Assembly (NCBI RefSeq): GCF_001613205.1
Contig: NZ_BDBX01000008.1
Coordinates: 1-64,000, forward strand
Reading direction: 5' to 3'
DNA: 64,000 nucleotides
Origin: Nocardia sienata NBRC 100364
Lineage (GTDB): Bacteria > Actinomycetota > Actinomycetes > Mycobacteriales > Mycobacteriaceae
The notes under the pieces were generated by a model. The model was not told the origin of the DNA. It searched no databases and saw only the letters and a program-made list of their open reading frames with translations. This document shows positions 12,199 to 22,564 of the stretch, in pieces. The position numbers and the translations under genes are program-made. The number at the start of each line of letters is the position of its first letter. The first letter of the stretch is position 1.

Positions 12199-13140
12199 GT
12201 GCGGGAGATCGATATCTTCCTGGACCATCTGGCCGTGGAGCGGGGTGCCGCGCGCAGTACCCTCTCCGCCTACCGCCGGGATCTGTCTCGCTACCGGGAG
12301 TTCCTGAGCGAACGGGGGCGTACCGACCTGGCGTCGGTCGCGGAACGCGATATCACCGAGTTCGTGGTCGCACTGCGGGCCGGTGGCGGGCAGCATTCCC
12401 CGCTGGCACCGGGCTCGGTGGCGCGGGCACTGATCGCGGTGCGTGGGCTGCACCGGTTCGCGGCCGCCGAAGGACTGACCGGCTCCGATGTCGCGCACGC
12501 CGTCAAACCGCCGATGGTGGGGCAGCGATTGCCCAAAGCGCTACCGGTGGATCAGGTACTGCGACTGCTGGACGCGGCGGACGCCGGTGCCGGGACGGGA
12601 GGCGAAGCCGCGGCCCGCGGGCTGCGTGACCGGGCGCTGCTGGAATTGCTGTACTCGACCGGCGCGCGGATCTCCGAGACAGTCGGACTCGATATCGACG
12701 ACCTCGACCTCGACGACCGGGCGGTCGTCCTGCGCGGTAAGGGCGGTAAACAGCGGATCGTCCCCGTCGGCCGCCCCGCGCTGGCCGCGGTGGACGCCTA
12801 CCTGGTGCGTGGCCGGCCCGCCCTCGCGGCCCGCGCCCGCAGACATACACCCGGTGCGGCGGCCGCGCTGTTCCTCAACGTGCGCGGCGGCCGGTTGTCC
12901 CGGCAGAGCGCCTGGCAGGTGCTCCAGCGGGCCGCCGGACACGCCGGAATCACCGCCACGGTGTCGCCGCACACGCTGCGGCATTCGTTCGCCACCCACC
13001 TACTCGACGGCGGCGCCGATGTGCGGGTGGTGCAGGAACTACTGGGCCACGCGTCGGTGACCACCACTCAGATCTACACGTTGGTCACGGTAGGGACACT
13101 GCGCGAGGTCTGGGCGACGGCCCACCCGCGGGCGCGGTGA
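12199..13140 (+). CDS. xerD: Site-specific tyrosine recombinase XerD
   Basis: 313 aa. SAM-like N-terminal core-binding domain, then the catalytic domain with Arg in STGARISE, the beta-hairpin Lys region ([14 protein letters not shown]), [23 protein letters not shown] and the Tyr nucleophile in QIYTLV. Resolves chromosome dimers at dif with XerC. GTG 12199 chosen because it matches the family length (about 311 aa in M. tuberculosis). Neighbours parA and scpAB also act in chromosome segregation. Confidence 0.93.
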   Translation: MREIDIFLDHLAVERGAARSTLSAYRRDLSRYREFLSERGRTDLASVAERDITEFVVALRAGGGQHSPLAPGSVARALIAVRGLHRFAAAEGLTGSDVAHAVKPPMVGQRLPKALPVDQVLRLLDAADAGAGTGGEAAARGLRDRALLELLYSTGARISETVGLDIDDLDLDDRAVVLRGKGGKQRIVPVGRPALAAVDAYLVRGRPALAARARRHTPGAAAALFLNVRGGRLSRQSAWQVLQRAAGHAGITATVSPHTLRHSFATHLLDGGADVRVVQELLGHASVTTTQIYTLVTVGTLREVWATAHPRAR

Positions 13141-13341
13141 GTGGGTGTGTCGGCGGTGCGGCCCCGCGCGGACCGCACCGTGAACACCAACACGCCGCGG
13201 ATACACGCGGCGCTCGAGTGGGGGCAACCGGTAGCGTCTAGGACTAGCCGGACCGTGGCGAAAGCGAGACCGTGCCTTGATCGGCCTCGTTACGCTCTAC
13301 GAGGTGACGGACGGGTAGGAACGTATAAGGAGCAGCGGATC

Positions 13342-14280
13342 GTGACGACAGCCGGATCGGCGGACTCGCCCAAGGGCGCCGAGAGCGACGATCGCGCCGC
13401 GTCTGTGTGGGGCGCGGGCCCCGAACCCGTTCCTGCCGACGCTGCGCTCGGGCCGACGGGGCGGCCGTTGCGTGCGGTCCCGGATCCGCCCGAACCGTCA
13501 CACGAGGGCAACGCGCTCATCGTGGCGATGTGCAATCAGAAAGGCGGGGTGGGTAAGACCACCTCGACCATCAATCTGGGTGCGGCGCTGGCCGAGTACG
13601 GCCGCCGGGTACTGCTGGTGGATCTCGATCCGCAGGGCGCGCTGTCGGCTGGGCTGGGTGTGGCACACCACGATCTGGATCTGACCGTGCACAATCTGCT
13701 CATCGGGGCGCCGGTGAGCGCCGACGACGTGCTCATGCAGACCAAGGTCGAGAATCTGGACCTGCTGCCCAGCAATATCGATCTGTCGGCGGCCGAGATC
13801 CAGCTGGTGAACGAGGTCGGTCGCGAGCAGTCGCTGGGGCGGGCGCTGGAGCCGATCCGGGACCGCTACGACTACATCCTCATCGATTGCCAGCCGTCGC
13901 TGGGCCTGCTCACCGTGAACGCGCTCGCCTGCTCGGACGGGGTGATCATCCCGATGGAGTGCGAGTACTTCTCGCTGCGTGGGCTGGCTCTGCTCAACGA
14001 CACCGTGGAAAAGGTCCGGGACCGGCTGAATCCGCGACTGAGCCTGTACGGCATCGTGGTGACCATGTTCGACGCCCGGTTGTTGCACTCACGCCAGGTG
14101 ATGGCGCGGGTGGTGGAGGTGTTCGGGGAGTTGGTCTACGACACCGCGATCGCGCGGACCGTCCGGTTCCCGGATGCCAGCGTCGCCGGTGAACCGATCA
14201 CCACGTGGGCGCCGAAATCCAGTGGTGCCGAGGCGTATCGGGCGATGGCACGGGAAGTCATCCACCGGTCCGGGCGGTGA
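13342..14280 (+). CDS. ParA/Soj-family partition ATPase (Rv1708-like)
   Basis: 312 aa from GTG 13342, preceded by AAGGAG at 9 nt. A 60-residue Pro/Ala-rich N-terminal arm precedes the deviant Walker A KGGVGKTTS near residue 67, followed by VDLDPQGALSAGLG and IDCQPSLGLLT. Second chromosomal ParA-like protein next to scpAB, not the oriC-linked parAB, since no parB follows. The gap before it (13141-13341) has an 8-bp dyad at 13154-13161/13173-13180 that may terminate xerD. Confidence 0.9.
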   Translation: MTTAGSADSPKGAESDDRAASVWGAGPEPVPADAALGPTGRPLRAVPDPPEPSHEGNALIVAMCNQKGGVGKTTSTINLGAALAEYGRRVLLVDLDPQGALSAGLGVAHHDLDLTVHNLLIGAPVSADDVLMQTKVENLDLLPSNIDLSAAEIQLVNEVGREQSLGRALEPIRDRYDYILIDCQPSLGLLTVNALACSDGVIIPMECEYFSLRGLALLNDTVEKVRDRLNPRLSLYGIVVTMFDARLLHSRQVMARVVEVFGELVYDTAIARTVRFPDASVAGEPITTWAPKSSGAEAYRAMAREVIHRSGR

Positions 14281-15173
14281 GCGGGCCGTCCCGCCCGGTA
14301 TCGTCGACGAGCAGCGCACCCGCGGATCCGGCGGGCGCGGCAGCGGAGAAGTCCGGTTTCCATCTGCGGTTGAGCAATTTCGAAGGCCCGTTCGATCTGC
14401 TGCTCCAGCTGATCTCGCAACGCCGTCTCGATGTGACCGAGGTGGCGCTGCACAAAGTCACCGACGAGTTCATCGCCTACACCAAGGCGTTGACCGCCGC
14501 GTTGAACCAGCCGGGCAATTCGCTGCGCACGGACAAGATCCTGGATCAGACCACCGAGTTCCTGGTGGTGGCGGCGACCCTGTTGGATTTGAAGGCGGCG
14601 CGGCTGTTGCCGTCGGGTGAGGTGACCGACCCCGACGATCTGGAGTTGCTCGAGGCCCGGGATCTGCTGTTCGCCCGGCTGCTGCAGTATCGCGCGTTCA
14701 AGCAGGTCGCCGAGCTGCTCAGGGAACTGGAGGCGGCCGCGCTGCGCCGGTATCCGCGCAGTGTCGGGTTGGAGGAGCGGTTCGCGAGTCTGCTGCCGGA
14801 AGTCACTCTCGGGGTGGACGCGGCCGGTTTCGCCGAGATCGCGGCGGCGGCGTTCCGGCCGCGACCGGTGCCGACCGTGGGCCTGGACCACCTGCACGCG
14901 CATGCGATATCGGTGGCGGAGCAGGCGACGCTCGTGCTGGAACGGCTGCGCGCCCGGGGCGTGGGGGTGTGGACCACGTTCGCCGACCTGGTGGCCGATT
15001 GCGCGGCGCCGATCCAGATCGTGGCGCGGTTCCTGGCATTGCTCGAGCTGTATCGGGGTAAGACGATCGAGTTCGACCAGCCCGATCCGCTGGGCCCACT
15101 GGCGGTGCGCTGGATAGGTGACGACGTGGACGGCGGTGCCGCACCGGTGACCATAGAAGAGGACTACGGATGA
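14277..15173 (+). CDS. scpA: Segregation and condensation protein A (kleisin)
   Basis: 298 aa; GTG in a GTGA overlap with parA. Diagnostic start of the kleisin core FEGPFDLLLQLISQRRLDV, then DEFLVVAATLLDLKAARLLP, and a C-terminal winged helix. ScpA bridges SMC heads together with ScpB. The Ser/Pro-rich first 20 residues are a lineage feature. Stop is in an ATGA overlap with a 48-aa reading frame that leads to scpB. Confidence 0.94.
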   Translation: MSGPSRPVSSTSSAPADPAGAAAEKSGFHLRLSNFEGPFDLLLQLISQRRLDVTEVALHKVTDEFIAYTKALTAALNQPGNSLRTDKILDQTTEFLVVAATLLDLKAARLLPSGEVTDPDDLELLEARDLLFARLLQYRAFKQVAELLRELEAAALRRYPRSVGLEERFASLLPEVTLGVDAAGFAEIAAAAFRPRPVPTVGLDHLHAHAISVAEQATLVLERLRARGVGVWTTFADLVADCAAPIQIVARFLALLELYRGKTIEFDQPDPLGPLAVRWIGDDVDGGAAPVTIEEDYG

Positions 15174-15316
15174 GCGAGCCGGGCCCGGAGGCGGACGTGC
15201 AGCACGGCCGCGCGGAAGCCCGCACGCATCCGCGAAGGACACAGGAGCGGGCCGGAAGGTGGAGGCGGAGCGTGACCGTATCGGGCTCGCGCGTGTACGC
15301 GGAGGACAGAGCATGA
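15170..15316 (+). CDS. Candidate 48-aa protein coupled between scpA and scpB
   Basis: An ATG at 15170 overlaps the scpA stop (ATGA). The frame runs 48 codons and ends in a TGA that itself overlaps the scpB ATG (ATGA, 15313-15316). The product is basic (many Arg, starts MSEPGPEADVQHGRAEART). The exact stop-start overlap at both ends is typical of translated operon members, but the composition could also arise by chance in GC-rich DNA. It may act only to carry ribosomes to scpB. Confidence 0.4.
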   Translation: MSEPGPEADVQHGRAEARTHPRRTQERAGRWRRSVTVSGSRVYAEDRA

Positions 15317-15969
15317 CCGAGGCTGTGACCGATATCGCGCCCGAGCCGTTGGACGACGACGAATTCCGGGCGGCACTCGAGGCGCTGCTGCTCGTGGTGG
15401 ACACTCCGGCGCCGGTGGAGCAGCTGGCCACCGCGCTGGATGAGGCCCCGCAACGGGTGGAGCGCACCCTGCGGGAGATGTCGGCCGAACTGGCCGCCCG
15501 GCGCAGCGGAATCGATCTGCGTTTCGCCGGGGACGGGTGGCGCTTCTATACTCGCAGCGAGTACGCACCGTATGTGGAGCGTATGTTGCTCGATGGCGCC
15601 CGGTCGAAGTTGACCCGGGCGGCTCTGGAGACGCTGGCGGTGGTGGCATACCGTCAGCCGGTGACCCGGGCCCGCGTCAGCGCGGTGCGCGGTGTCAACG
15701 TCGACGGTGTGATGCGTACCCTGCTGGCCAGGGGACTGATCACCGAGGCGGGCACCGACCCGGAAACCAACGGCACGCTCTACGGCACCACCGAACTGTT
15801 CCTGGAACGGATCGGGTTGGCGTCACTGAGCGATCTGCCGCCACTGGCGCCCCTGTTGCCGGGGGTGGACCTGATCGATGAGATCAACGACAGTCTGGAG
15901 ACGGACCCCCGCTACACCAGGCTGCGAAAACCCGCCGAGGAGGATCTGAACCTCGGCGCCGAGGATTGA
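15313..15969 (+). CDS. scpB: Segregation and condensation protein B
   Basis: 218 aa; ATG 15313 with GGAGGA 6 nt upstream. An upstream in-frame start at 15259 exists but lacks as good a ribosome site. Two winged-helix domains; conserved ALEALLLVVDTPAPVEQLA and VAYRQPVTRARVSAVRGVNVD. Binds ScpA in the SMC complex. Followed 9 nt later by rluB. Confidence 0.94.
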   Translation: MTEAVTDIAPEPLDDDEFRAALEALLLVVDTPAPVEQLATALDEAPQRVERTLREMSAELAARRSGIDLRFAGDGWRFYTRSEYAPYVERMLLDGARSKLTRAALETLAVVAYRQPVTRARVSAVRGVNVDGVMRTLLARGLITEAGTDPETNGTLYGTTELFLERIGLASLSDLPPLAPLLPGVDLIDEINDSLETDPRYTRLRKPAEEDLNLGAED

Positions 15970-15978
15970 CAGGAAAAC

Positions 15979-17283
15979 GTGAAGACACCCGCTCGCCGAG
16001 ATGGCATACCGGATCGTAGGAAACATGGTGACCAGCCCACTCGGGCCGGTCGTGGGCGCGGCGCCCCTCGCGCGGGCGACCCGCGCCGGGGAAGTGACGA
16101 CGGCCCCCGCGGCGGCCGGACCGGTGGACCGCGCAGTACCGAGCGCGGGGCCCGCAGCGATCAGGTGCCGCGTTCCGCGCGGACCGCTGGGGCGGAGAGC
16201 TCGGCAGGAGGCCGCGGCGCGCGCGCCGGCGGAGGTCGCGGTGGTTTCGCGACCCCGGGCCGGTCGGGTTCGGCCGGGGCCGGCCGCGGAGGTTCGGCGG
16301 GAGCGGGCCGGAGCGGTTCGGCCGGCGCGGGTCGCGGTGGCCCCGCGGGGACGGGCCGTGGCGGCTCGCCCGCGGCGGGCCGCAGTGGCGCCACCGGATC
16401 GCGGACCGGTGGCCGCCCAGGAGGCGGCGCAGCCCGCAAGAGCCAGAGTGCCCGTCCCGGAAGCGTGACCCCGCAGCTGAACAACGCGAAGCCGGCCCGG
16501 CATCAGCATGTGGAACCGGGTGAACCCGGTCACGAGAAACTGCCCTGGGGTGAGGGCGAGCGTCTGCAGAAGGTGCTGGCCAAGGCCGGAGTGGCCTCGC
16601 GCCGCGCCGCCGAGGAGATGATCGAGCAGGGCCGCGTCGAGGTCGACGGCATCATCGTGCGCGAACAGGGCCTGCGCATCGACCCGGAGAACGCCGTGGT
16701 GCGGGTGGACGGGACCCGGGTGGTGGTGCGCGAGGAACTTGTGCACCTGGCCCTGAACAAGCCCAAGGGCTGGCAGTCCACCATGTCCGACGATCTGGGC
16801 CGGCCCTGTGTCGGCGATATCGTCGCCGAGCGGGTCGCGGCCGGGCAGCGGCTCTTCCATGTCGGGCGGCTGGACGCCGATACCGAGGGGCTGCTGCTAC
16901 TCACCAACGACGGTGATCTCGCGCACCGGCTGATGCACCCCTCCTACGAGGTCTCCAAAACCTACCTGGCGACCGTGCAGGGCGAAGTACACCGATCGAT
17001 CGGCAAGATCCTGCGCGAGGGCGTGGAGCTCGACGACGGACCGGCCAAGGTGGACCGCTTCCAGGTACTCGAGGTGGATGCGGGACGTTCCCTGGTGAAA
17101 GTGGTGTTGCACGAGGGGCGCAAACATATCGTGCGGCGGCTGCTGGACGCGGTCGGCCATCCGGTGACCAGGCTCGTCCGCACCCATATCGGCCCGGTCG
17201 TCCTGAACGACCAACGTCCGGGCACGCTGCGTGTGCTGGGGCGCGATGAAATCGGCAAACTCTACGAGGCGGTGTCTTTGTGA
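15979..17283 (+). CDS. rluB: Pseudouridine synthase, RluB/RsuA type, with G/R/S-repeat arm
   Basis: 434 aa. Residues 1 to about 170 are Gly/Arg/Ser/Ala-rich with tandem [14 protein letters not shown] units. The S4 domain starts near 193 ([19 protein letters not shown]) and the catalytic motif [17 protein letters not shown] is near residue 296 (Asp nucleophile). Isomerises a uridine in rRNA. The GTG at 15979 has AGGAAAAC upstream, so the low-complexity arm is probably translated. Stop overlaps cmk (GTGA). Confidence 0.92.
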   Translation: MKTPARRDGIPDRRKHGDQPTRAGRGRGAPRAGDPRRGSDDGPRGGRTGGPRSTERGARSDQVPRSARTAGAESSAGGRGARAGGGRGGFATPGRSGSAGAGRGGSAGAGRSGSAGAGRGGPAGTGRGGSPAAGRSGATGSRTGGRPGGGAARKSQSARPGSVTPQLNNAKPARHQHVEPGEPGHEKLPWGEGERLQKVLAKAGVASRRAAEEMIEQGRVEVDGIIVREQGLRIDPENAVVRVDGTRVVVREELVHLALNKPKGWQSTMSDDLGRPCVGDIVAERVAAGQRLFHVGRLDADTEGLLLLTNDGDLAHRLMHPSYEVSKTYLATVQGEVHRSIGKILREGVELDDGPAKVDRFQVLEVDAGRSLVKVVLHEGRKHIVRRLLDAVGHPVTRLVRTHIGPVVLNDQRPGTLRVLGRDEIGKLYEAVSL

Positions 17284-18047
17284 ACGGAGTGGAAGCTGCG
17301 GTGGGGGTCGTCATGGATCCGGCCCGCGACCGGTCCCTGGTCGTCGCGATGGACGGTCCTTCGGGGACCGGCAAGTCCAGTGTGTCGCGGCGGCTGGCGG
17401 TACGGCTTTCGGCCCGCTACCTCGATACCGGCGCCATGTACCGGGTCGCCACGCTGCAGGTACTGCGCGCGGGAGTCGACCCGGCGGATACCGCCGCGGT
17501 GGCCGCGACGGTCACCGATATGCCGTTGCGGATCGGTACCGATCCCGAACGGGAACTGATCGAACTCGACGGCGACGATGTGCGTACCGAAATCCGCGGC
17601 CCCGAGGTGACCGCGGCGGTCTCGGCGGTCTCGGCGGTGCCTCAGGTGCGGGAACAACTGGTGGCGCTGCAGCGTGAGATCGCGGTGAGCGCGGGCCGGA
17701 TCGTGGTCGAGGGCCGCGATATCGGCACCACCGTCCTGCCCGACGCCGACGCCAAGATCTATCTGACCGCGTCCGCGCAGGCACGAGCGCATCGGCGCAA
17801 TCAGCAGAACATCGCCGAGGGTCGCGGGGACGACTACGCCGGGGTACTCGCCGATGTGGAGCGCCGTGACCGCCTCGATTCCACGCGCGCGGTATCGCCG
17901 CTGCGGCGGGCCGAGGACGCGGTGCAGGTGGACACCAGCGAACTGACCATGGACGAGACCATCGAGGAGTTGTATCGCGAGGTCGGCCGGCAGTTGGACC
18001 GGCCGCGCGATCATGCCGCGGCGCGCAGCCGGGGGGTTGCCGGATGA
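17280..18047 (+). CDS. cmk: Cytidylate kinase
   Basis: 255 aa; GTGA overlap with rluB. P-loop [10 protein letters not shown] near residue 26, YLDTGAMYR (CMP binding), and [20 protein letters not shown]. Phosphorylates CMP/dCMP. The last 20 residues ([12 protein letters not shown]) are non-conserved tail. Overlaps der by ATGA. Confidence 0.95.
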   Translation: MNGVEAAVGVVMDPARDRSLVVAMDGPSGTGKSSVSRRLAVRLSARYLDTGAMYRVATLQVLRAGVDPADTAAVAATVTDMPLRIGTDPERELIELDGDDVRTEIRGPEVTAAVSAVSAVPQVREQLVALQREIAVSAGRIVVEGRDIGTTVLPDADAKIYLTASAQARAHRRNQQNIAEGRGDDYAGVLADVERRDRLDSTRAVSPLRRAEDAVQVDTSELTMDETIEELYREVGRQLDRPRDHAAARSRGVAG

Positions 18048-19471
18048 GCGGGGACACCGTGAGCGACGTACTCGCCGGCGACGGCGTCTGGAGCGACGAA
18101 TCGGACTGGGAGCTCACCGATCTCGCCGGTGACGCCGAGGCCGCCGATCATGTGCCGATGCCCACCCTGGCCGTGGTCGGCCGCCCGAACGTCGGTAAAT
18201 CGACGCTGGTGAACCGCATCCTGGGCCGCCGCGAAGCCGTGGTCGAGGATGTGCCCGGCGTGACCCGGGACCGGGTCTCCTATGAGGCGAACTGGGCGGG
18301 CCGCCGTTTCTGGGTGCAGGACACCGGCGGCTGGGAACCCGACGCCAAGGGACTGCAGCAGTCGGTGGCGCGGCAGGCCGAACTCGCCATGAAGACCGCC
18401 GATGCCATTGTGCTGGTGGTCGACGCGGTGGTCGGCGCGACCGCCACCGACGAGGCCGCGGTGAAGGTGCTGCGGCGGGCGAAGACACCGGTCATCCTGG
18501 TCGCCAACAAGGTCGACGACCAGCGCCTGGAGGCCGACGCGGCCGCGCTGTGGTCGCTGGGGCTCGGGGAGCCGCGTATGGTCTCCGCCGCGCACGGCCG
18601 GGGGACCGGCGACCTGCTTGACGATGTGCTCGAAGTGCTGCCGGAGACACCGCGGGAGCTCGGCGGGCCCGGTGGCGGCCCGCGCCGGGTGGCGCTGGTC
18701 GGGAAACCGAATGTGGGTAAGTCGAGCCTGTTGAACAAGCTGAGCGGTGACGAGCGGTCGGTGGTGCACGATATCGCCGGTACCACCGTCGACCCGGTGG
18801 ATTCGCTGGTCGAACTGGGCGGCAAGGTCTGGCGTTTCGTCGATACCGCCGGGCTGCGGCGTAAGGTCGCCAATGCCAGCGGTACCGAGTACTACGCCTC
18901 GTTGCGCACCAAATCGGCGCTGGAGGCCTCCGAGGTGGCGATCATGCTGATCGACGCCGCGCAGCCCATCACCGAGCAGGACCTGCGGGTGATCAGCCTG
19001 GTCGCCGACTCCGGGCGGGCCCTGGTGCTGGCGTTCAACAAATGGGATCTGGTGGACGAGGACCGTCGCCTGCAACTCGAGCGCGAGGTCGATCGCGATC
19101 TGGTGCGGGTGCCGTGGGCGCAGCGGGTCAATATCTCCGCGCAGACGGGCCGGGCGGTACAGAAGCTCGTCCCGGCCATGGAGACCGCGCTCGAATCCTG
19201 GGACAAGCGGATTTCGACCGGCCGTTTGAACACTTGGTTGAAAGAGGTGGTCGCCGCGACACCGCCGCCCATGCGCGGCGGGCGGCTGCCCCGGGTGCTG
19301 TTCGCCACCCAGGCCACCACCAGGCCACCGACTTTCGTCCTGTTCACCACCGGGTTCCTGGAGGCGGGCTATCGCCGGTTCCTGGAGCGGCGGCTGCGTG
19401 AGGAGTTCGGATTCGACGGGTCGCCGGTGCGGATCTCGGTCCGGATCCGGGAGAAGCGCGTCAAGAAGTGA
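18044..19471 (+). CDS. der: Ribosome-assembly GTPase Der (EngA)
   Basis: 475 aa with two GTPase domains in tandem: G1 GRPNVGKST (near 46), G3 DTGGW, G4 NKVDD; then G1 GKPNVGKSS (near 220), G3 DTAGL, G4 NKWD. The C-terminal KH-like domain ends IRVSVRIREK-like. Needed for 50S maturation. Last gene of the housekeeping operon; a terminator hairpin follows directly. Confidence 0.96.
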   Translation: MSGDTVSDVLAGDGVWSDESDWELTDLAGDAEAADHVPMPTLAVVGRPNVGKSTLVNRILGRREAVVEDVPGVTRDRVSYEANWAGRRFWVQDTGGWEPDAKGLQQSVARQAELAMKTADAIVLVVDAVVGATATDEAAVKVLRRAKTPVILVANKVDDQRLEADAAALWSLGLGEPRMVSAAHGRGTGDLLDDVLEVLPETPRELGGPGGGPRRVALVGKPNVGKSSLLNKLSGDERSVVHDIAGTTVDPVDSLVELGGKVWRFVDTAGLRRKVANASGTEYYASLRTKSALEASEVAIMLIDAAQPITEQDLRVISLVADSGRALVLAFNKWDLVDEDRRLQLEREVDRDLVRVPWAQRVNISAQTGRAVQKLVPAMETALESWDKRISTGRLNTWLKEVVAATPPPMRGGRLPRVLFATQATTRPPTFVLFTTGFLEAGYRRFLERRLREEFGFDGSPVRISVRIREKRVKK

Positions 19472-19475
19472 ACGC

Positions 19476-19507
19476 CGGTGCTCACCCGCTACGGCGGGTG
19501 GGCACCG
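19476..19507 (+). terminator. Terminator after der
   Basis: 14-bp stem (19476-19489 with 19494-19507, one G-T wobble) closing a TACG tetraloop, starting 5 nt after the der stop codon. Confidence 0.75.
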
Positions 19508-20011
19508 AGGTTTCGCCTGCTGCCGTGGACCCTGCCAGGGTGTGCGCATCATAAGGTGATGTCGGGGCAGTTCTTCGGCGAGCGATAGCGCGTGCCGCTC
19601 GGCGGTCCCGGAGCCCGGCGCGGGTGTGCGGGCCGATCCTCGGCTTCCGGCCGCATCCGAACCTGTCGTATCGAAGACCTGCGCTCAGGGCCGCGGCGAC
19701 CACCGGCCGGGCCGCGCGGTCGTTTCATCCGGGCGCGGCGAAGTCCGGTCCGGCGCAGTGTATTTCGATTCCACAACGGGGCAACCGTACCGGACCGCCG
19801 AATGCGGACCCGCTCCGGGCCGTCGACTCCCGCGCTTCTGCGATATCCGGCACGCCGGGCAGGCGTAGTGCGCCCGGTAACGGTATGACCTGTCGTCGCA
19901 CATGCGGTGAAGGTAACGCGCCCGCGTCGGTGCACGTATCGGCATATGCTCCACGGAGCCGGGCCGGCCCGGCTCCGTCCACCGATGCGGATACGGAAGG
20001 AGAAGACGTTC
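19508..20011. other. 504-bp region without a supported gene
   Basis: Between the der terminator and the esterase. Several frames are open, but all are compositionally like shadow frames and none starts with a ribosome site or resembles a known family. The promoter and leader of the esterase presumably lie in its right end (AAGGAG at 19997-20002). Confidence 0.5.
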
Positions 20012-20890
20012 GTGGTCAGCCGCCGCGCCCGGGCGCTGTCGGTGTTCCTGCGGGTCACCCGCAAACGCGGTATGGCGACTGCCGAGAAGGCCCGCGCCGC
20101 CATGGCCGAACCCGCCGGCGCCCACACCCCGCCGCGTCGGCTGCGGCGCCGGCACCGGGTCGAGGACCGCCTCGTCGACGGATTCCCGTGTTACCGCTTG
20201 ATACCCCGGACGGCGCCCGAATCCGGGAAAGTCGTGATCTACCTGCACGGCGGTAGTTTCTTCCGGGAGATCAGCCGGTGGCACTGGCGCTTCATCGATC
20301 GGCTCGCCGCGGCCGGGCACCGGGTCGAGGTGCCGATCTATCCGCTGGCGCCGCGCTACACCTACCGGTCGGCCCGGCCGTATCTCCTGGCGCTGTACCG
20401 GGAGGTCATCGCTGCGGTGGATCCCGGACGGGTGGTGCTCGCCGGTGATTCGGCGGGCGGCACTCTGGCGCTGTTGCTCGCCCAGGCGCTGCCGGACGCC
20501 GGGTTGCCCGCCCCGGCGCGGCTGATCCTGTTCGCGCCGTGTCTCGACATGCGCCTGTGCGCGCCGGAGATCGACCGGGTGCAGGCGGACGATCCGTGGC
20601 TGGCGCGCCCCGGCCTGCTCGAGGCGGGACGCGTCTGGGCCGGCGGGGACGATCTCGGGCTGCCGGAGCTCAGCCCGATCAACGGCCCGGTGGACGGGCT
20701 ACCGCAGACCGACATCTTCGTCGGCACGCACGACATCCTGTACCCCGACGCCCACGCCTTCGCCGCACGCGTCGGCGGGCGTATACGTCTCATCGCCGAA
20801 CCCGGCCTGTTCCATGTATATCCACTTGTTCCGGTCCCCGAGGCGCGTCCCGTGGTGAAAGCGGTCCTGACCACCTTGGACAACCTGTGA
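20012..20890 (+). CDS. Alpha/beta-hydrolase fold-3 (HSL-type) esterase
   Basis: 292 aa; GTG 20012 with AAGGAG upstream. Oxyanion-hole motif YLHGGSF near residue 77 and nucleophile elbow GDSAGG near 145 define the hormone-sensitive-lipase family; Asp in VGTHDILYPD and His in GLFHVYPL complete the triad. Likely hydrolyses short or medium acyl esters. It stands alone between the der terminator and a membrane-protein gene. Confidence 0.9.
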   Translation: MVSRRARALSVFLRVTRKRGMATAEKARAAMAEPAGAHTPPRRLRRRHRVEDRLVDGFPCYRLIPRTAPESGKVVIYLHGGSFFREISRWHWRFIDRLAAAGHRVEVPIYPLAPRYTYRSARPYLLALYREVIAAVDPGRVVLAGDSAGGTLALLLAQALPDAGLPAPARLILFAPCLDMRLCAPEIDRVQADDPWLARPGLLEAGRVWAGGDDLGLPELSPINGPVDGLPQTDIFVGTHDILYPDAHAFAARVGGRIRLIAEPGLFHVYPLVPVPEARPVVKAVLTTLDNL

Positions 20891-21096
20891 GCGCCCGCGC
20901 CGCCCTTCGTCTCCGGGGCGTGCCGCGCCTGCGTGGACGCGGAAACGCCGGGCCGCAGGGGAACTCGTGAACAGCGTGTGAACGCCCACGGAATTCGGTT
21001 GATTCGACCGTGACGATGCATCGCGAAGCAAAGGCCGGTACCGTACCCGGGCGTGACTACTTGTCTGCCATCGAATCACCCGAGGCGGGAGCCGTA

Positions 21097-22473
21097 ATGA
21101 CTGTCGAACCGCCACTCGAGGACGATGTCACGCAACTGGCTCAGCGCGTCGAACACGCTCGGGGCCGGCTGGCCTACCAATTCGACCCCGCCCTCACCGA
21201 AGCACTGTCGGAATCGGAGCTACGCGCCGAACGTGAACTCGCCGAGCGCATCCGCGAACAGGAGCGCGGGCAGCGCTGGAAGGAGATCCAAGCGGTCGCC
21301 TCGGCCAACGACCGGGCCAGGCAGACCACCGAGCAGATCGAGAAGGCGGATATGCGCGACCTCTTGCTCGCCCGCAAAGCCATCGCCGCCCAGCGCCGGG
21401 AGTCCAGTCCGCACGCCAAACTCGCCTCGCTCTACCGGCACCGGTCCTGGTCATTGCGCGCACTGGCCGGTGTGGTCGGTGCGGGGATGCTCTGGTCGGC
21501 TGTCAACGTGCAGCAGAACATCGCCCCCACCGGTGCGTCCGATCCGCTGTTCTGGTTCAGCTACCTGCTGGAAGCGATGATCAGTGTCTGCCTGATCATC
21601 ATCATGATCGGCACCAACAAGGTCGCGGAATGGGGGGTGATCAACAACCGGAAGCAGGTGGCGGCCGCCGAGATCGCGCTGCTCACCCTGACCGTCGGGC
21701 TGAACACCTATCCCTATCTGAGACTCGGTGAATGGTACGACGCGGCCGTGCACGCGGTCGCGCCGGTGATGATCGGCGTCGCGCTGCTCATCCACGACGC
21801 GGCGAGCAGCCGCTACGGTATGGCGATCCTGCGGGCCACCGAACAGGTCCGGGTGCTGCCCGACCCCGCCGATCAGATCCGTAACAACCTGCCCCGGGTG
21901 AGCCTGCGGCTCGATCACGCGAAGACGGCGGCGGCCCAACTCCCGGTCGGTGAGGCCGAGGCCGCGGTGAAACCGGCGGCATTGGAGCCGGGCGGTACGA
22001 AGTCGCCGGGTTCCGCGTCGAGTGGTTCGGCCTTCCGGTCGGACAGCTCGGGTGGTGATACGGGAAAACGCCGGTCGGGGGATCTGGCGGAGGTCACTTC
22101 CGGGCTGATCGGACGGACCAGCTCGCTGCTCGATGAGATGGCGACCAATTCGCCGCTGTTCGACGGGGAGTCGACCACGAGCAGGACCGCCGATACCACC
22201 GACAAACTCCCGGTGACCAAACCCAAGAAGCTCTCGGGGCTGGGCAAGAGTTCCTCCGACGGCGCCAAGAACGGTTCCGCGGAGAGCAAGGGCAAGATGT
22301 CCGGGGACAAGGAGACCGACGAGTTCCTCGACGTCGTACGCTCCTCCGACGGCTACGACACCGGCCAGTTCCGGGTCGCCGACATCCTCGAACAGGAGCT
22401 CGCCGAACTCCAGGCGGAGCGCCGCCGGGCCCGTTCCGGGCGCGCTCGCAGCACCTCCACCAACGGAGCCTGA
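21097..22473 (+). CDS. Membrane protein resembling Streptomyces Spd/DUF2637 proteins
   Basis: 458 aa from ATG 21097 (GGGAG 5 nt upstream; an ATG at 21015 and an earlier start at 21010 are alternatives). Residues 1-110 form charged helices (coiled-coil like). Four hydrophobic segments follow (LRALAGVVGAGMLWSAV; FWFSYLLEAMISVCLIIIMI; IALLTLTVGLNTYPYL; AVHAVAPVMIGVALLI). The C-terminal 200 residues are Ser/Gly/Lys-rich and end in a charged helix. The membrane core resembles SpdB-type proteins that help plasmid spread in actinomycetes, but no conjugation gene is nearby. Homology judged by eye only. Confidence 0.6.
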   Translation: MTVEPPLEDDVTQLAQRVEHARGRLAYQFDPALTEALSESELRAERELAERIREQERGQRWKEIQAVASANDRARQTTEQIEKADMRDLLLARKAIAAQRRESSPHAKLASLYRHRSWSLRALAGVVGAGMLWSAVNVQQNIAPTGASDPLFWFSYLLEAMISVCLIIIMIGTNKVAEWGVINNRKQVAAAEIALLTLTVGLNTYPYLRLGEWYDAAVHAVAPVMIGVALLIHDAASSRYGMAILRATEQVRVLPDPADQIRNNLPRVSLRLDHAKTAAAQLPVGEAEAAVKPAALEPGGTKSPGSASSGSAFRSDSSGGDTGKRRSGDLAEVTSGLIGRTSSLLDEMATNSPLFDGESTTSRTADTTDKLPVTKPKKLSGLGKSSSDGAKNGSAESKGKMSGDKETDEFLDVVRSSDGYDTGQFRVADILEQELAELQAERRRARSGRARSTSTNGA

Positions 22474-22476
22474 GCC

Positions 22477-22511
22477 CGGTGGTGACCCGGTGAGTACACG
22501 GGTCACCACCG
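22477..22511 (+). terminator. Terminator after the Spd-like gene
   Basis: 13-bp perfect stem (22477-22489 with 22499-22511) around a 9-nt loop, 4 nt after the stop codon. Confidence 0.75.
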
Positions 22512-22564
22512 CTGCCGCTGCCGGGGAGCAGCGCTACCGTGGTGGGAGACGGTGAGGAGCCACG

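Noticed and set aside
15979..16490. Possible CRISPR-like or satellite repeats in the rluB 5' part
   Set aside because: Repeats are in frame, of uneven length and encode G/R/S units; no spacers between conserved repeats.
19508..20011. Several overlapping frames between der and the esterase
   Set aside because: All lack ribosome sites and conserved sequence; typical GC-rich shadow frames.
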